Assembly (NCBI GenBank): GCA_003576915.1
Contig: QEVF01000035.1
Location: 1-34,299 of the forward strand
Length of the DNA: 34,299 nt
Source of the DNA: Planctomycetota bacterium
GTDB lineage: Bacteria > Planctomycetota > UBA8742 > UBA2392
Reading direction: 5' to 3'
The notes under the pieces are model-generated. The model searched no databases. It saw only the letters and a program-made list of their open reading frames with translations, and had not been told where the DNA came from. Positions 23,493 to 30,561 of this stretch are shown in pieces. The first letter of the stretch is position 1. The number at the start of each line of letters is the position of its first letter. A program made the translations under genes and the position numbers.

Positions 23493-26120
23493 ATGAGTCG
23501 AGGAACGACCATTAGAGCCGCGGCAGCGCTCGCCATGCTTGTTGCCCTGGCCGCCACGGTAACGACGCAGCCCGTACCCATTGTGAAAGCGGACCCCTGC
23601 GGCATGGTGCCGCCGCTTCGTGCGGGCAAATCGCCTGAAATCGAGCGCACCGGCCTGAAGAAGACCTACGTCTTCTACAAGAACGGCATCGAGACTTTCG
23701 CCATCAGGCCCGGCTTCAGGGGCAAGCTCTCCGAATTCGGAATGCTGGTGCCCGTTCCCAGCACGCCCTCGATCAAGAAGATCGCCGACAAGACGTTCGA
23801 ACACATCGACGCGGCCATCGACCCGCCGGAAATCGAGGTCTGGGTGGGGCCGGAATATCCTATGGCCGAGGACGCAGCCGGCCCCACCAGCGCAGTCGGC
23901 CTCGGCGGCGGCCTGGCCTATCGCGCCCGCGTCAACGTCATCAAGCAGGAGGCCGTGGGCATGTACACGGTTGTCGTGCTTGAAGCCGGCAGTACCGAGG
24001 CCCTGAAAAAGTGGATGGACGAAAACGGCTACCGCTTCCCCGACGGCATGGAAGGCACCTGCGAAGAGTACATCGGTCAGGGATGGCAGTTCGTGGCCGT
24101 GAAGGCCAAAGTCGGCGCCAAGCCCGGCGTGGATGCCGCTCCCGGCAAGACCCGCACAGACGAGAACCTGCCCGAGCAGGCGGAGTGGGACGGCCTCGGG
24201 CAAGGCATGGCGTTCCGCTTCAAAACGCCCAAGCTCGTCGTTCCCATGCGCCTCTCCACCTACAACGCGGGCGACACGCACAACGTGGTCTATCTGCTCA
24301 GCGACCAACCCATGAAGATCGAAAGCATCCCACCCGAGTTCGTGGTGCGGCAGATCTCCGGAAAAGAGCTTTACCTCAACCTCACGCAGCCGCTTCCCCT
24401 GCGCCTGCTGGGCGGTACGGAGAGCAACCTCACGGCGGCCCATATCGCATCTGTGGCCCACCGGCGCGATCCCGCCCCTCACAACGGCATCGCACGCGAG
24501 TTGTTTTGCGCCGACCTCGTGGCCGCGCGCCAAGGCAACACCACGCTGGAGTTTGAAGAGCGCGAGAAGGACTACCTCAACATCAGCCATGAACTGGGGC
24601 TTGACGGTGAGGAAATCGACAACCTTCACAGCCAGGCCGCCACACTCGAACGCGCCGCAGAATCCGATGCAGCGCTCGTCGACCTGCTGGACATGACGCT
24701 GACCGTCATCGACGGAATGTTCGACCGCGATGTGTTGCGCCGCGACAACCTCAGCTTTGCCGCCTACGAGATGCCCGCGGCTCGCAATTCTCCCGCAGAC
24801 TACGTTGCGCCGACACGCCGTGGCGCCGGCATGACCCGCGAGGGCGTTCGCTGGGTGGATGACGCGCAGCGCAAGGCCGCCCTGGAAGTCGCGATAATGC
24901 TCAAGGGCCTGCCGATAGGTGAGCGCAAAGCCGAGATCGCCGCCGCTGAACAGCGCGGCGAAAACATTTTTGTCCCACCGGCCGGCAACCTTGAAACCCC
25001 AGGCATGCCTTCCTGGATATGGGCCCTGTCAGCGGGAGGCGCGGCGCTGATACTGCTGGCGTTGCTGCGGTGGCGCAAGGCCAAGGCGGCAGCCATGGCG
25101 CTGGGATTCGGCCTTCTGGGCGCCTCCGGAGGAGCCCACATTGAGGCTGCCGCTCCGGAAAACATGGCGGTCACCAAGCCGGAGGCCGCCGTCGAGCCCG
25201 AGATTGCCGCCCTGATCAAAGACCTTTCCAACCGCACCAAGGCGGAAAAAGCCGTCGAAGGGCTGGTCAAGCTCGGAGAAAAGTCCGTGCCGGGGCTGCT
25301 CAAGGAAGCCTTCCACGGTTCCGACCTGGTCGTCCAGGGTTGGAGCATCGTGGCCCTTTCCCGCATTGGAGGAAAGGACATCGACGCCGGCCTGGAGGCC
25401 CTGCACCGTGACAGCAGGCGCCCCGCACTGATACGAACTTGGGCGGCAGCCGGGCGCCTCAAGGTGGCGCCTGACAGGGAGACCGTGCTGAAGCTGGCTC
25501 CGCTTTGCGCCGCCCATCCGGCATTGGGTAAGCCACTCGCGAAGAAGCTTGCGGCCCTGCTGGGGGCCGAGAGCGCCGAGGGCGTGGTTGCACTGACTCT
25601 GCAACATCCCACGATTGCCGAGCACTTTGGGACGATCATTTCCGGCCTGAGCGAGCCCGACCTGGCCAAGGTCATGGTGAGCGCCAAAGATATGAGCGTG
25701 CGCCTGAGAGCCGCGCAGTACCTGGGGGACCGGCCCGACGCGGCACAGGCCACGCTCGACGTCTATGCGTTCACGCTGGACAGCGACAGGGCCCCCTGGG
25801 ACGGAGGGCCGCTTTATGTGCCGGGCATCCACTGGACGAAGGCGGAGGGCGAGAAGCTGGTAACGAACCTGCTGTTGTGGGGCGTGTGGTGCGAGCGCGC
25901 GGGCAAGAGCATGGAAATCCAACAGATCACGAACAACCTGAACTCGATTCAGCTCGCCCGCATCGTGGGCTACGACATGAACTGGAACACGGGCGACATG
26001 GCCGCCTGGCTGAAGATCTGGGGCAAAGCCAAAGGCAAAGCCGCCGTCGAAGAAATCCTCAAGGCCAACAAAGCCGAATCCGACAAACGCTATGAAGGAG
26101 TGCTCGAAGGGCTGAAGTAG
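23493..26120 (+). CDS. Exported DUF2330 protein with membrane segment and HEAT-like C-terminus
   Basis: The ATG at 23493 has GGAG upstream and gives 875 residues. A signal peptide (about 8-34) is followed by a DUF2330-type domain: PCGMVPPL, a KTYVFYKNGIETFAIRPGFRG strand set, FGMLVPVPSTPSI, and later VVVLEAG and FVAVKAKV, the pattern of this uncharacterised exported family. A hydrophobic pair near 504-545 (WIWALSAGGAALILLALL, then AMALGFGLLG) forms one or two membrane helices. The last 310 residues are HEAT-like helical repeats (AVEGLVKLGEKSVPGLLKEAF and similar), ending with a Trp-rich segment. Joining DUF2330 to a HEAT solenoid through a membrane anchor is unusual. The gene follows the small exported protein with the same leader sequence and the two may be co-translated. 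Confidence 0.75.
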   Translation: MSRGTTIRAAAALAMLVALAATVTTQPVPIVKADPCGMVPPLRAGKSPEIERTGLKKTYVFYKNGIETFAIRPGFRGKLSEFGMLVPVPSTPSIKKIADKTFEHIDAAIDPPEIEVWVGPEYPMAEDAAGPTSAVGLGGGLAYRARVNVIKQEAVGMYTVVVLEAGSTEALKKWMDENGYRFPDGMEGTCEEYIGQGWQFVAVKAKVGAKPGVDAAPGKTRTDENLPEQAEWDGLGQGMAFRFKTPKLVVPMRLSTYNAGDTHNVVYLLSDQPMKIESIPPEFVVRQISGKELYLNLTQPLPLRLLGGTESNLTAAHIASVAHRRDPAPHNGIARELFCADLVAARQGNTTLEFEEREKDYLNISHELGLDGEEIDNLHSQAATLERAAESDAALVDLLDMTLTVIDGMFDRDVLRRDNLSFAAYEMPAARNSPADYVAPTRRGAGMTREGVRWVDDAQRKAALEVAIMLKGLPIGERKAEIAAAEQRGENIFVPPAGNLETPGMPSWIWALSAGGAALILLALLRWRKAKAAAMALGFGLLGASGGAHIEAAAPENMAVTKPEAAVEPEIAALIKDLSNRTKAEKAVEGLVKLGEKSVPGLLKEAFHGSDLVVQGWSIVALSRIGGKDIDAGLEALHRDSRRPALIRTWAAAGRLKVAPDRETVLKLAPLCAAHPALGKPLAKKLAALLGAESAEGVVALTLQHPTIAEHFGTIISGLSEPDLAKVMVSAKDMSVRLRAAQYLGDRPDAAQATLDVYAFTLDSDRAPWDGGPLYVPGIHWTKAEGEKLVTNLLLWGVWCERAGKSMEIQQITNNLNSIQLARIVGYDMNWNTGDMAAWLKIWGKAKGKAAVEEILKANKAESDKRYEGVLEGLK

Positions 26121-26224
26121 TCAAAGAGCCCACCGCCGAGGAGCACGTTACGGTCGCCCTCTCCGGGCTCGAAATTCCGGCGGCGCGAATCCGTGGGCTG
26201 CCTCGGCGCTTCGCGCCCGCCACG

Positions 26225-26559
26225 GAAATTGGACATGGCATCGGCGTTCAGCGCCTTGACCGCCTCGATCGCTGCATTGTGTTTCCGCAGGCAATCGCGG
26301 ATGGTGCCAGTCGGCGCGTCCACCATGCGCAGCCCAATGACTGCGGCGGTGCGCCATTGACGAATGCCGACTGATTGAAGTCGCTGCCGCACGAAACGAA
26401 GCTGTAACGCTCAAGCCGCGCGAAGCGCCATGCTTCGATGTACGGCATGCCGAGCAAATTGAACTGCCTTACGTGCGCAGTACCGGGAAACGCTGCGCCA
26501 AGCACCGAAACCAGTTTTGGCGACAGATTCTAGTCTAGCAACACGGCGCCGCTGCTCAT
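26225..26559 (-). pseudogene. Decayed DUF5615 PIN-like toxin gene
   Basis: Reading from the ATG at 26559 gives VLLD-stop-NLSPKLVSVLGAAFPG, where intact DUF5615 toxins begin LLDENLSPRLV; the Glu codon GAG has become TAG at 26530-26532. The frame then matches the family (HVRQFNLLGMPYIEAWRFA, VSCGSDFNQSAF, NGAPPQ) until a one-base loss near 26339. After that, another frame restores VIGLRMVDAPTGTIRDCLRKHNAAIEAVK, which fits the family end. So at least one nonsense mutation and one frameshift are present. The start overlaps the antitoxin remnant stop as ATGA, the usual operon arrangement. The following bases to 26121 hold no recognisable gene. Confidence 0.7.
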
Positions 26560-26645
26560 GCGACCGCCAGTATGCGCTCACGGTCCGCGGCCATAGCGAG
26601 GCACGCACGCATGTCTTCCAGTGCGATGTGTTTGCGATAGTTCCT
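26556..26645 (-). pseudogene. Remnant of a DUF433 antitoxin gene
   Basis: The 29 codons NYRKHIALEDMRACLAMAADRERILAVA-stop join a DUF433-like N-terminus (NYRKHI) directly to its C-terminal signature (EDxRACLAxAADRER). The middle, which normally holds the conserved GKPxIxGTR segment, is missing, and the start codon position reads AGG. Its stop overlaps the toxin-remnant ATG. Together the two are a fossil DUF433/DUF5615 toxin-antitoxin operon. The 46 bases between this remnant and the carboxylase gene show nothing else. Confidence 0.6.
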
Positions 26646-26691
26646 CACTCCACCTCGCCCCAATCTGTAACCGAGCGGCAGCGCCTCGCAA

Positions 26692-28395
26692 TCACGTCTG
26701 CAGCACGCCCGTGCGGTATTCGGGAATCTCCGATACGTTTTCGCTCATCTCGATGGCTTGCACCAGCGCGCCTCTTGTTTCCTGGGGCGTGATGATGGCG
26801 TCAAGCCATAGTCTGGCGGCTCCGTAGGCGGGGGCCATGGCATCAGTGTATCGCTTCTTGATGTCGTCGAGGAGCCGCTTGGCATCTTCGTCGCTCACCT
26901 CTTTGCCTTGCGCCTTCATCTTCGCCATCTGGAGTTGCAGCAGCACGCTCGAAGCGCTCTCGCCACCCATGACCGCATATCTCGCCGTAGGCCAGGCCGC
27001 AATGTAGCGCGGCCGGTAGGCGCGGCCGCACATCGCGTAATGCCCCGCACCGAAGCTGCCCCCGATGATGACCGTAAACTTCGGCACCACCGAGTTGCTC
27101 ATGGCGTTCACCATCATGGCGCCCTTGCGGATGATGCCGTTGTGCTCGGCTTCCGGGCCCACGATGAAGCCGTTCACGTCATGGAAGAACACCAGGGGAA
27201 TGCGCAACTGGTTGCAATCCATGATGAAGCGCGCCGCCTTCTCTGCCGCGTCGCCGTAGATCACGCCGCCGGTTTCCCAGGGCTTGTCCTTGTGGCGGAT
27301 GGTTTCCTTCTGGTTGGCGACGATGCCGACCGAGTAGCCGCCGAGGCGGGCATAGCCGCACACCAGCGACTTGCCCCAGTCCGGCTTGTATTCGTTGAGC
27401 ACCGAGTCATCGAGCAGCCGCGCCAGAACGTCGCGCATCTCGTAGCCCGCATAGGCGTTCTTGGGAATGATGCCCGGAATCTCCTGGGGATCGTAGGCCG
27501 GGGCCTTGGCCTCCACACGGTCAAAGTGCCCGCGCCCGCGCGTCCCCATGCGGCTGACGATGTCGCGGATCTTGGCGATGCACTCCTCATCGGTCTTGCA
27601 CACGTAGTCCGCTGTGCCGCTCAACTCGGCATGTACGCGCGCCCCGCCGATTTCATCGTTCGTCCACTCGCGCGCCGTGGTTTTGGCGGCCTTGGCCAGC
27701 GCCGCGGCGGCCAGATACATGCCGCTGCCCTCTGTCATGAGCACATGGTCGCAGAGCACCGGCAGATAGGCACCCCCCGCGACGCACAGGCCCATGACCG
27801 CGGCAATCTGCGGAATGCCCGAAGCCGTGATACGCGCTGTGTAGTCAAAGACCTTGCCGAAATCGTCTTTGTCCGGGAAGACTTCGTCCTGCAGGGGCAG
27901 AAACACGCCCGCAGAGTCGACGAGATACACCAGCGGCAGACGGTTCTCCATGGCCACGCGCTGGGCGCGCAGCACCTTCTTGCCGGTCATGGGACAAAAA
28001 GCGCCCGCCTTGATCGTCGAATCGTTGGCGACGATCATGAAGTCGCGCCCATGAATCTTGCCCACACCGGTAATCACGTTGGCGGAGGGAATGCCCCACT
28101 CGTCGTACATGCCCAGACCGCCGTAGAGCCCGTATTCGAGGAATGGCGAACCGGGGTCCACGAGCTTCTGCACGCGCTGGCGCGGAGGCAGCAGGCCGGC
28201 CTCGATCTTCTTGTCGTAGGCCTTTTGTCCGCCGCCCAGCAGCAGCCGGGCTTCCGTGGCCCGATGCTTCTCGACCAGGGCGTTGAAGGCGGCAACGTTT
28301 TCGCCCCACTCGGGCGAAGCCTTGCGCGCCACGGTTACACGGTTGGGAATGCGGTCGTGGGGAATCTCGACCTTCTTGCTTTCAAGCTTTGGCAT
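26692..28395 (-). CDS. Acyl-CoA carboxylase, carboxyltransferase (beta) subunit
   Basis: The 567-residue protein is a biotin-dependent carboxyltransferase of the MccB/PccB type, which moves carboxyl from carboxybiotin to an acyl-CoA. Typical segments are the SPFLEYGLYGGLGMYDEWGIPSANVITGVGKIHGR start of the N-terminal crotonase-like half, LVDSAGVFLPLQDEVFPD, MGLCVAGGAYLPVLCDH, then in the C-terminal half FFHDVNGFIVGPEAEHNGI and GGSFGAGHYAMCGRAYRPRYIAAWP. The overall likeness is closest to methylcrotonyl-CoA or geranyl-CoA carboxylase beta chains; the substrate is uncertain. No biotin carboxylase subunit is nearby, so the partner is encoded elsewhere. The ATG at 28395 is preferred over one 15 bases upstream. 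No Shine-Dalgarno is present; CATAGT ends six bases before the ATG. Confidence 0.9.
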   Translation of the reverse strand: MPKLESKKVEIPHDRIPNRVTVARKASPEWGENVAAFNALVEKHRATEARLLLGGGQKAYDKKIEAGLLPPRQRVQKLVDPGSPFLEYGLYGGLGMYDEWGIPSANVITGVGKIHGRDFMIVANDSTIKAGAFCPMTGKKVLRAQRVAMENRLPLVYLVDSAGVFLPLQDEVFPDKDDFGKVFDYTARITASGIPQIAAVMGLCVAGGAYLPVLCDHVLMTEGSGMYLAAAALAKAAKTTAREWTNDEIGGARVHAELSGTADYVCKTDEECIAKIRDIVSRMGTRGRGHFDRVEAKAPAYDPQEIPGIIPKNAYAGYEMRDVLARLLDDSVLNEYKPDWGKSLVCGYARLGGYSVGIVANQKETIRHKDKPWETGGVIYGDAAEKAARFIMDCNQLRIPLVFFHDVNGFIVGPEAEHNGIIRKGAMMVNAMSNSVVPKFTVIIGGSFGAGHYAMCGRAYRPRYIAAWPTARYAVMGGESASSVLLQLQMAKMKAQGKEVSDEDAKRLLDDIKKRYTDAMAPAYGAARLWLDAIITPQETRGALVQAIEMSENVSEIPEYRTGVLQT

Positions 28396-28401
28396 GGCGG
28401 C

Positions 28402-28407
28402 ACTATG
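28402..28407 (-). promoter_or_regulatory. -10-like hexamer (CATAGT) before the carboxylase gene
   Basis: CATAGT (4 of 6 to TATAAT) ends six bases before the ATG at 28395, with the same six-base GCCGCC spacer as the divergent gene. It suggests leaderless transcription. Confidence 0.35.
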
Positions 28408-28450
28408 CAAACCGCCGCGCGGACTTCCAGCCCGCGACAGCGCGCCTTGC

Positions 28451-28456
28451 TAAACT
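28451..28456 (+). promoter_or_regulatory. -10 hexamer (TAAACT) of a probable leaderless promoter
   Basis: TAAACT, preceded by TGC (extended -10), ends six bases before the ATG at 28463, and no Shine-Dalgarno is visible. It lies back-to-back with the promoter of the carboxylase gene in a 67-base divergent region. Confidence 0.45.
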
Positions 28457-28462
28457 GCCGCC

Positions 28463-29923
28463 ATGAAAACCCTCGTCCTGCTCTGTGCGCTCTGCGGAAC
28501 ACTGAACGCCGCCGAGTTCTTCGTCTCCACCACCGGCAATGACGGCGCCTCCGGCAGCAAAGCTGCGCCTCTGCTGACTCTGGGCAAGGCACTTGAGCGT
28601 GCCGGCGCGGGCGACACCATCTACCTGCGCGAAGGCAACTACGCCGGCGGCCAGACAGTCGCCAAGGAGAGGATCACCATTGCCGCCTGGGAGGGCGAGA
28701 AGGTGTGTCTCAAGGTCCCCAACGACAATGAACGCATCGGCAACTGCCTTTGGTTCACGGCCAGCGGCGGGACCCTGCGCGGCATCGACCTGGAGGGCGG
28801 CTACTATTATGTGTTGAAGTTCGAACTGGGAGTCGTGGGTGGTCTGGTCGAGGATTGCCGTTTGCACGGCTCTGGCCGCGACTGCGTGAAGATCGCCGGT
28901 GCTGACCGAATCACGATTCGCCGCTGTGAGATCTTCGATTCAGGACAGCGCGACAACTCCAACGCCGAAGGCATCGACAACGTCAACGGCGACGAGATGC
29001 TGGTGCAGGACTGCTACATTCACGACATCGCGACCTGCGGCGTTTATCCCAAGGGGGGAAGCATCGGGTCGATCATCGAGCGCTGCCTGATCATGCGTTG
29101 CAACCAGGCCGGCATCTCCATGGCGCAGAGCAGCGGGCTGCAGTTCTACGACACGAAAGCCAACCCCGAGTATTACTCGTGCCGCGATTGCGTCGCGCGC
29201 AACAACATTATCGTGGACATCAAAGGAAGCGGTATTGACCTCGAAAGCGCGCTGCGCCCGCGCGTCTACAACAACACGATTGTGAATGCGGGCCAGACCA
29301 TGCGCGGCGGCATTCGTGTTTCAGGCAACAACAAGGGCGGCGAGGCGGGGCTGGTGAAGTGCAGGGATGCCGTGATCTGCAACAACATCATTGTCATGGG
29401 CGCGGACTCGAAGCGTCCCGCCGTCATGATGGGCAAAGACTCGCACGAGGGCAGCCTCACCTTCAGCAATAACCACTACCACAAAGTCGGCGGCAAGGCC
29501 CTCTTCTGGTGGGAGCCCACGGGCGCCTACGGCCTGGATCTCGCGGGCTGGGTCAAGCTCAGCGGTGAAAGTGAAGCCTCAGAGGGCGACCCGGGCCTCG
29601 ACGAGCGCTGGCATCTCCAGAAGGACAGCCCCTGCATCGGAAAGGCCAAGAACCTGGCGCCTCCTGATGCGGAGCCCAAAGACAAGCCGGCCACCGGCAA
29701 GCGCAAACCCGAGGACAAGGCCGAAGGCAACACCGCCGAACCCTCCCCCGGGTTCATGGACGATTATGACGGCCAGCCGCGCCCAGGCACCAGGGAACGC
29801 AAACCCTGGGACCAGGGGGCAGACCAATTCGGGGCAGACGCTTTGCCCACCCCGCCGGCCAAGGACACCGTCGGCACGCGACCCAAAACCGAGAAGTCCG
29901 GCAAGAAAGCCACCGGAAGATGA
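28463..29923 (+). CDS. Exported right-handed parallel beta-helix protein
   Basis: The 486-residue protein starts with a short signal peptide (1-17, LVLLCALCGTLNAA). A DUF1565-like opening follows: FFVSTTGNDGASGSKAAPLLTLGKAL, then GDTIYLREGNYAGG. Residues 95-350 are repeated strands with Asn, Cys and Ile ladders (VEDCRLHGSGRDCVKI, IRRCEIFDSGQ, ARNNIIVDIKGSGIDLES, ICNNIIVMG), typical of a parallel beta helix as in polysaccharide lyases and related surface proteins. The last 90 residues are a low-complexity Pro/Lys/Glu-rich tail with EGDPGLDERWHLQKDSPCIGKA before it, the 'DPxF...L..SPCI..G' end cap found in these proteins. No lyase catalytic residues can be assigned. It probably acts outside the inner membrane. 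A weak GCCCC/GGGGC hairpin follows at 29928-29945. Confidence 0.8.
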   Translation: MKTLVLLCALCGTLNAAEFFVSTTGNDGASGSKAAPLLTLGKALERAGAGDTIYLREGNYAGGQTVAKERITIAAWEGEKVCLKVPNDNERIGNCLWFTASGGTLRGIDLEGGYYYVLKFELGVVGGLVEDCRLHGSGRDCVKIAGADRITIRRCEIFDSGQRDNSNAEGIDNVNGDEMLVQDCYIHDIATCGVYPKGGSIGSIIERCLIMRCNQAGISMAQSSGLQFYDTKANPEYYSCRDCVARNNIIVDIKGSGIDLESALRPRVYNNTIVNAGQTMRGGIRVSGNNKGGEAGLVKCRDAVICNNIIVMGADSKRPAVMMGKDSHEGSLTFSNNHYHKVGGKALFWWEPTGAYGLDLAGWVKLSGESEASEGDPGLDERWHLQKDSPCIGKAKNLAPPDAEPKDKPATGKRKPEDKAEGNTAEPSPGFMDDYDGQPRPGTRERKPWDQGADQFGADALPTPPAKDTVGTRPKTEKSGKKATGR

Positions 29924-29985
29924 ATCAGCCCCCAGTCTCCGGGGCAAAGGCAGGTGCCGGAGCGGCGCAATGAAGCGCCACGGGT

Positions 29986-29991
29986 TACACT
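29986..29991 (+). promoter_or_regulatory. -10-like hexamer (TACACT) six bases before ATG
   Basis: TACACT (TANNNT) ends six bases before the ATG at 29998 and no Shine-Dalgarno is visible. It fits the recurring pattern in this window. Confidence 0.4.
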
Positions 29992-29997
29992 TTGCCG

Positions 29998-30516
29998 ATG
30001 ATTGCTGCCGTCGACGTCCATTACTCCGGCGAAGGCGCGCGAGCCGCGCTGGTGGCGTTTGGAGACTGGACATCCGATGAAGCGCTGCTGGAAGGCATTC
30101 ACCGTGTTGATCGTGTATCGCCGTACATTCCCGGAGAGTTCTACAGGCGCGAGTTGCCTTGCGTCCTGCCGTTGATCGCGGCCGTGAAGCCCGAAGTGGT
30201 GATCATCGACGGATATGTATGGCTGGGAGCACGCCCGGGGCTCGGCGCGCACCTGCACGACGCGCTGGCAGCGCGCGGCCAGACATGCGTCGTGGTGGGC
30301 GTCGCCAAGACGCCCTACACGGGGGCTCCGGCCATGGAGGTTCGCCGCGGCCAGGGCAAAGGGCGCAGAGGCCCAAGTCCGAGGCCGCTCTACGTCACGA
30401 GCGTGGGGATGGACCCGACCGCTGCCGCTCAGGCCGTCGCGAGCATGGCAGGACCATGGCGTATTCCCCTGTTGCTGCGCCGGGTAGACGAGCTGACGCG
30501 AATGCATGCGGTGTAA
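29998..30516 (+). CDS. Short endonuclease V-like protein
   Basis: Endonuclease V cuts DNA or RNA next to inosine. The 172-residue protein matches its core: AAVDVHY (Asp6), YIPGEFYRRELP (Glu52), IDGYVWLG (Asp71), GLGAHL, VGVAKTPY and PLYVTSVGMD. The three acidic positions equivalent to the metal-binding triad of E. coli Nfi (Asp35, Glu89, Asp110) are all present. It lacks about 30 N-terminal residues of the classical enzyme and has DGYV in place of DGHG, marking a divergent short branch; its substrate may differ. The ATG at 29998 is chosen over a TTG six bases earlier. It converges on the DUF1549 gene with a 45-base gap. Confidence 0.75.
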   Translation: MIAAVDVHYSGEGARAALVAFGDWTSDEALLEGIHRVDRVSPYIPGEFYRRELPCVLPLIAAVKPEVVIIDGYVWLGARPGLGAHLHDALAARGQTCVVVGVAKTPYTGAPAMEVRRGQGKGRRGPSPRPLYVTSVGMDPTAAAQAVASMAGPWRIPLLLRRVDELTRMHAV

Positions 30517-30561
30517 CGTCCCGCGCAAATCCGCCGATGCACGGGGCATCCTAAGCATAGT

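Noticed and set aside
24800..25922. Two minus-strand open frames of about 300 residues
   Set aside because: They mirror the DUF2330 gene and have the Arg/Ala/Ser-rich composition of shadow frames.
26908..28542. 544-residue plus-strand open frame
   Set aside because: Antisense to the acyl-CoA carboxylase subunit, whose sequence is strongly conserved.
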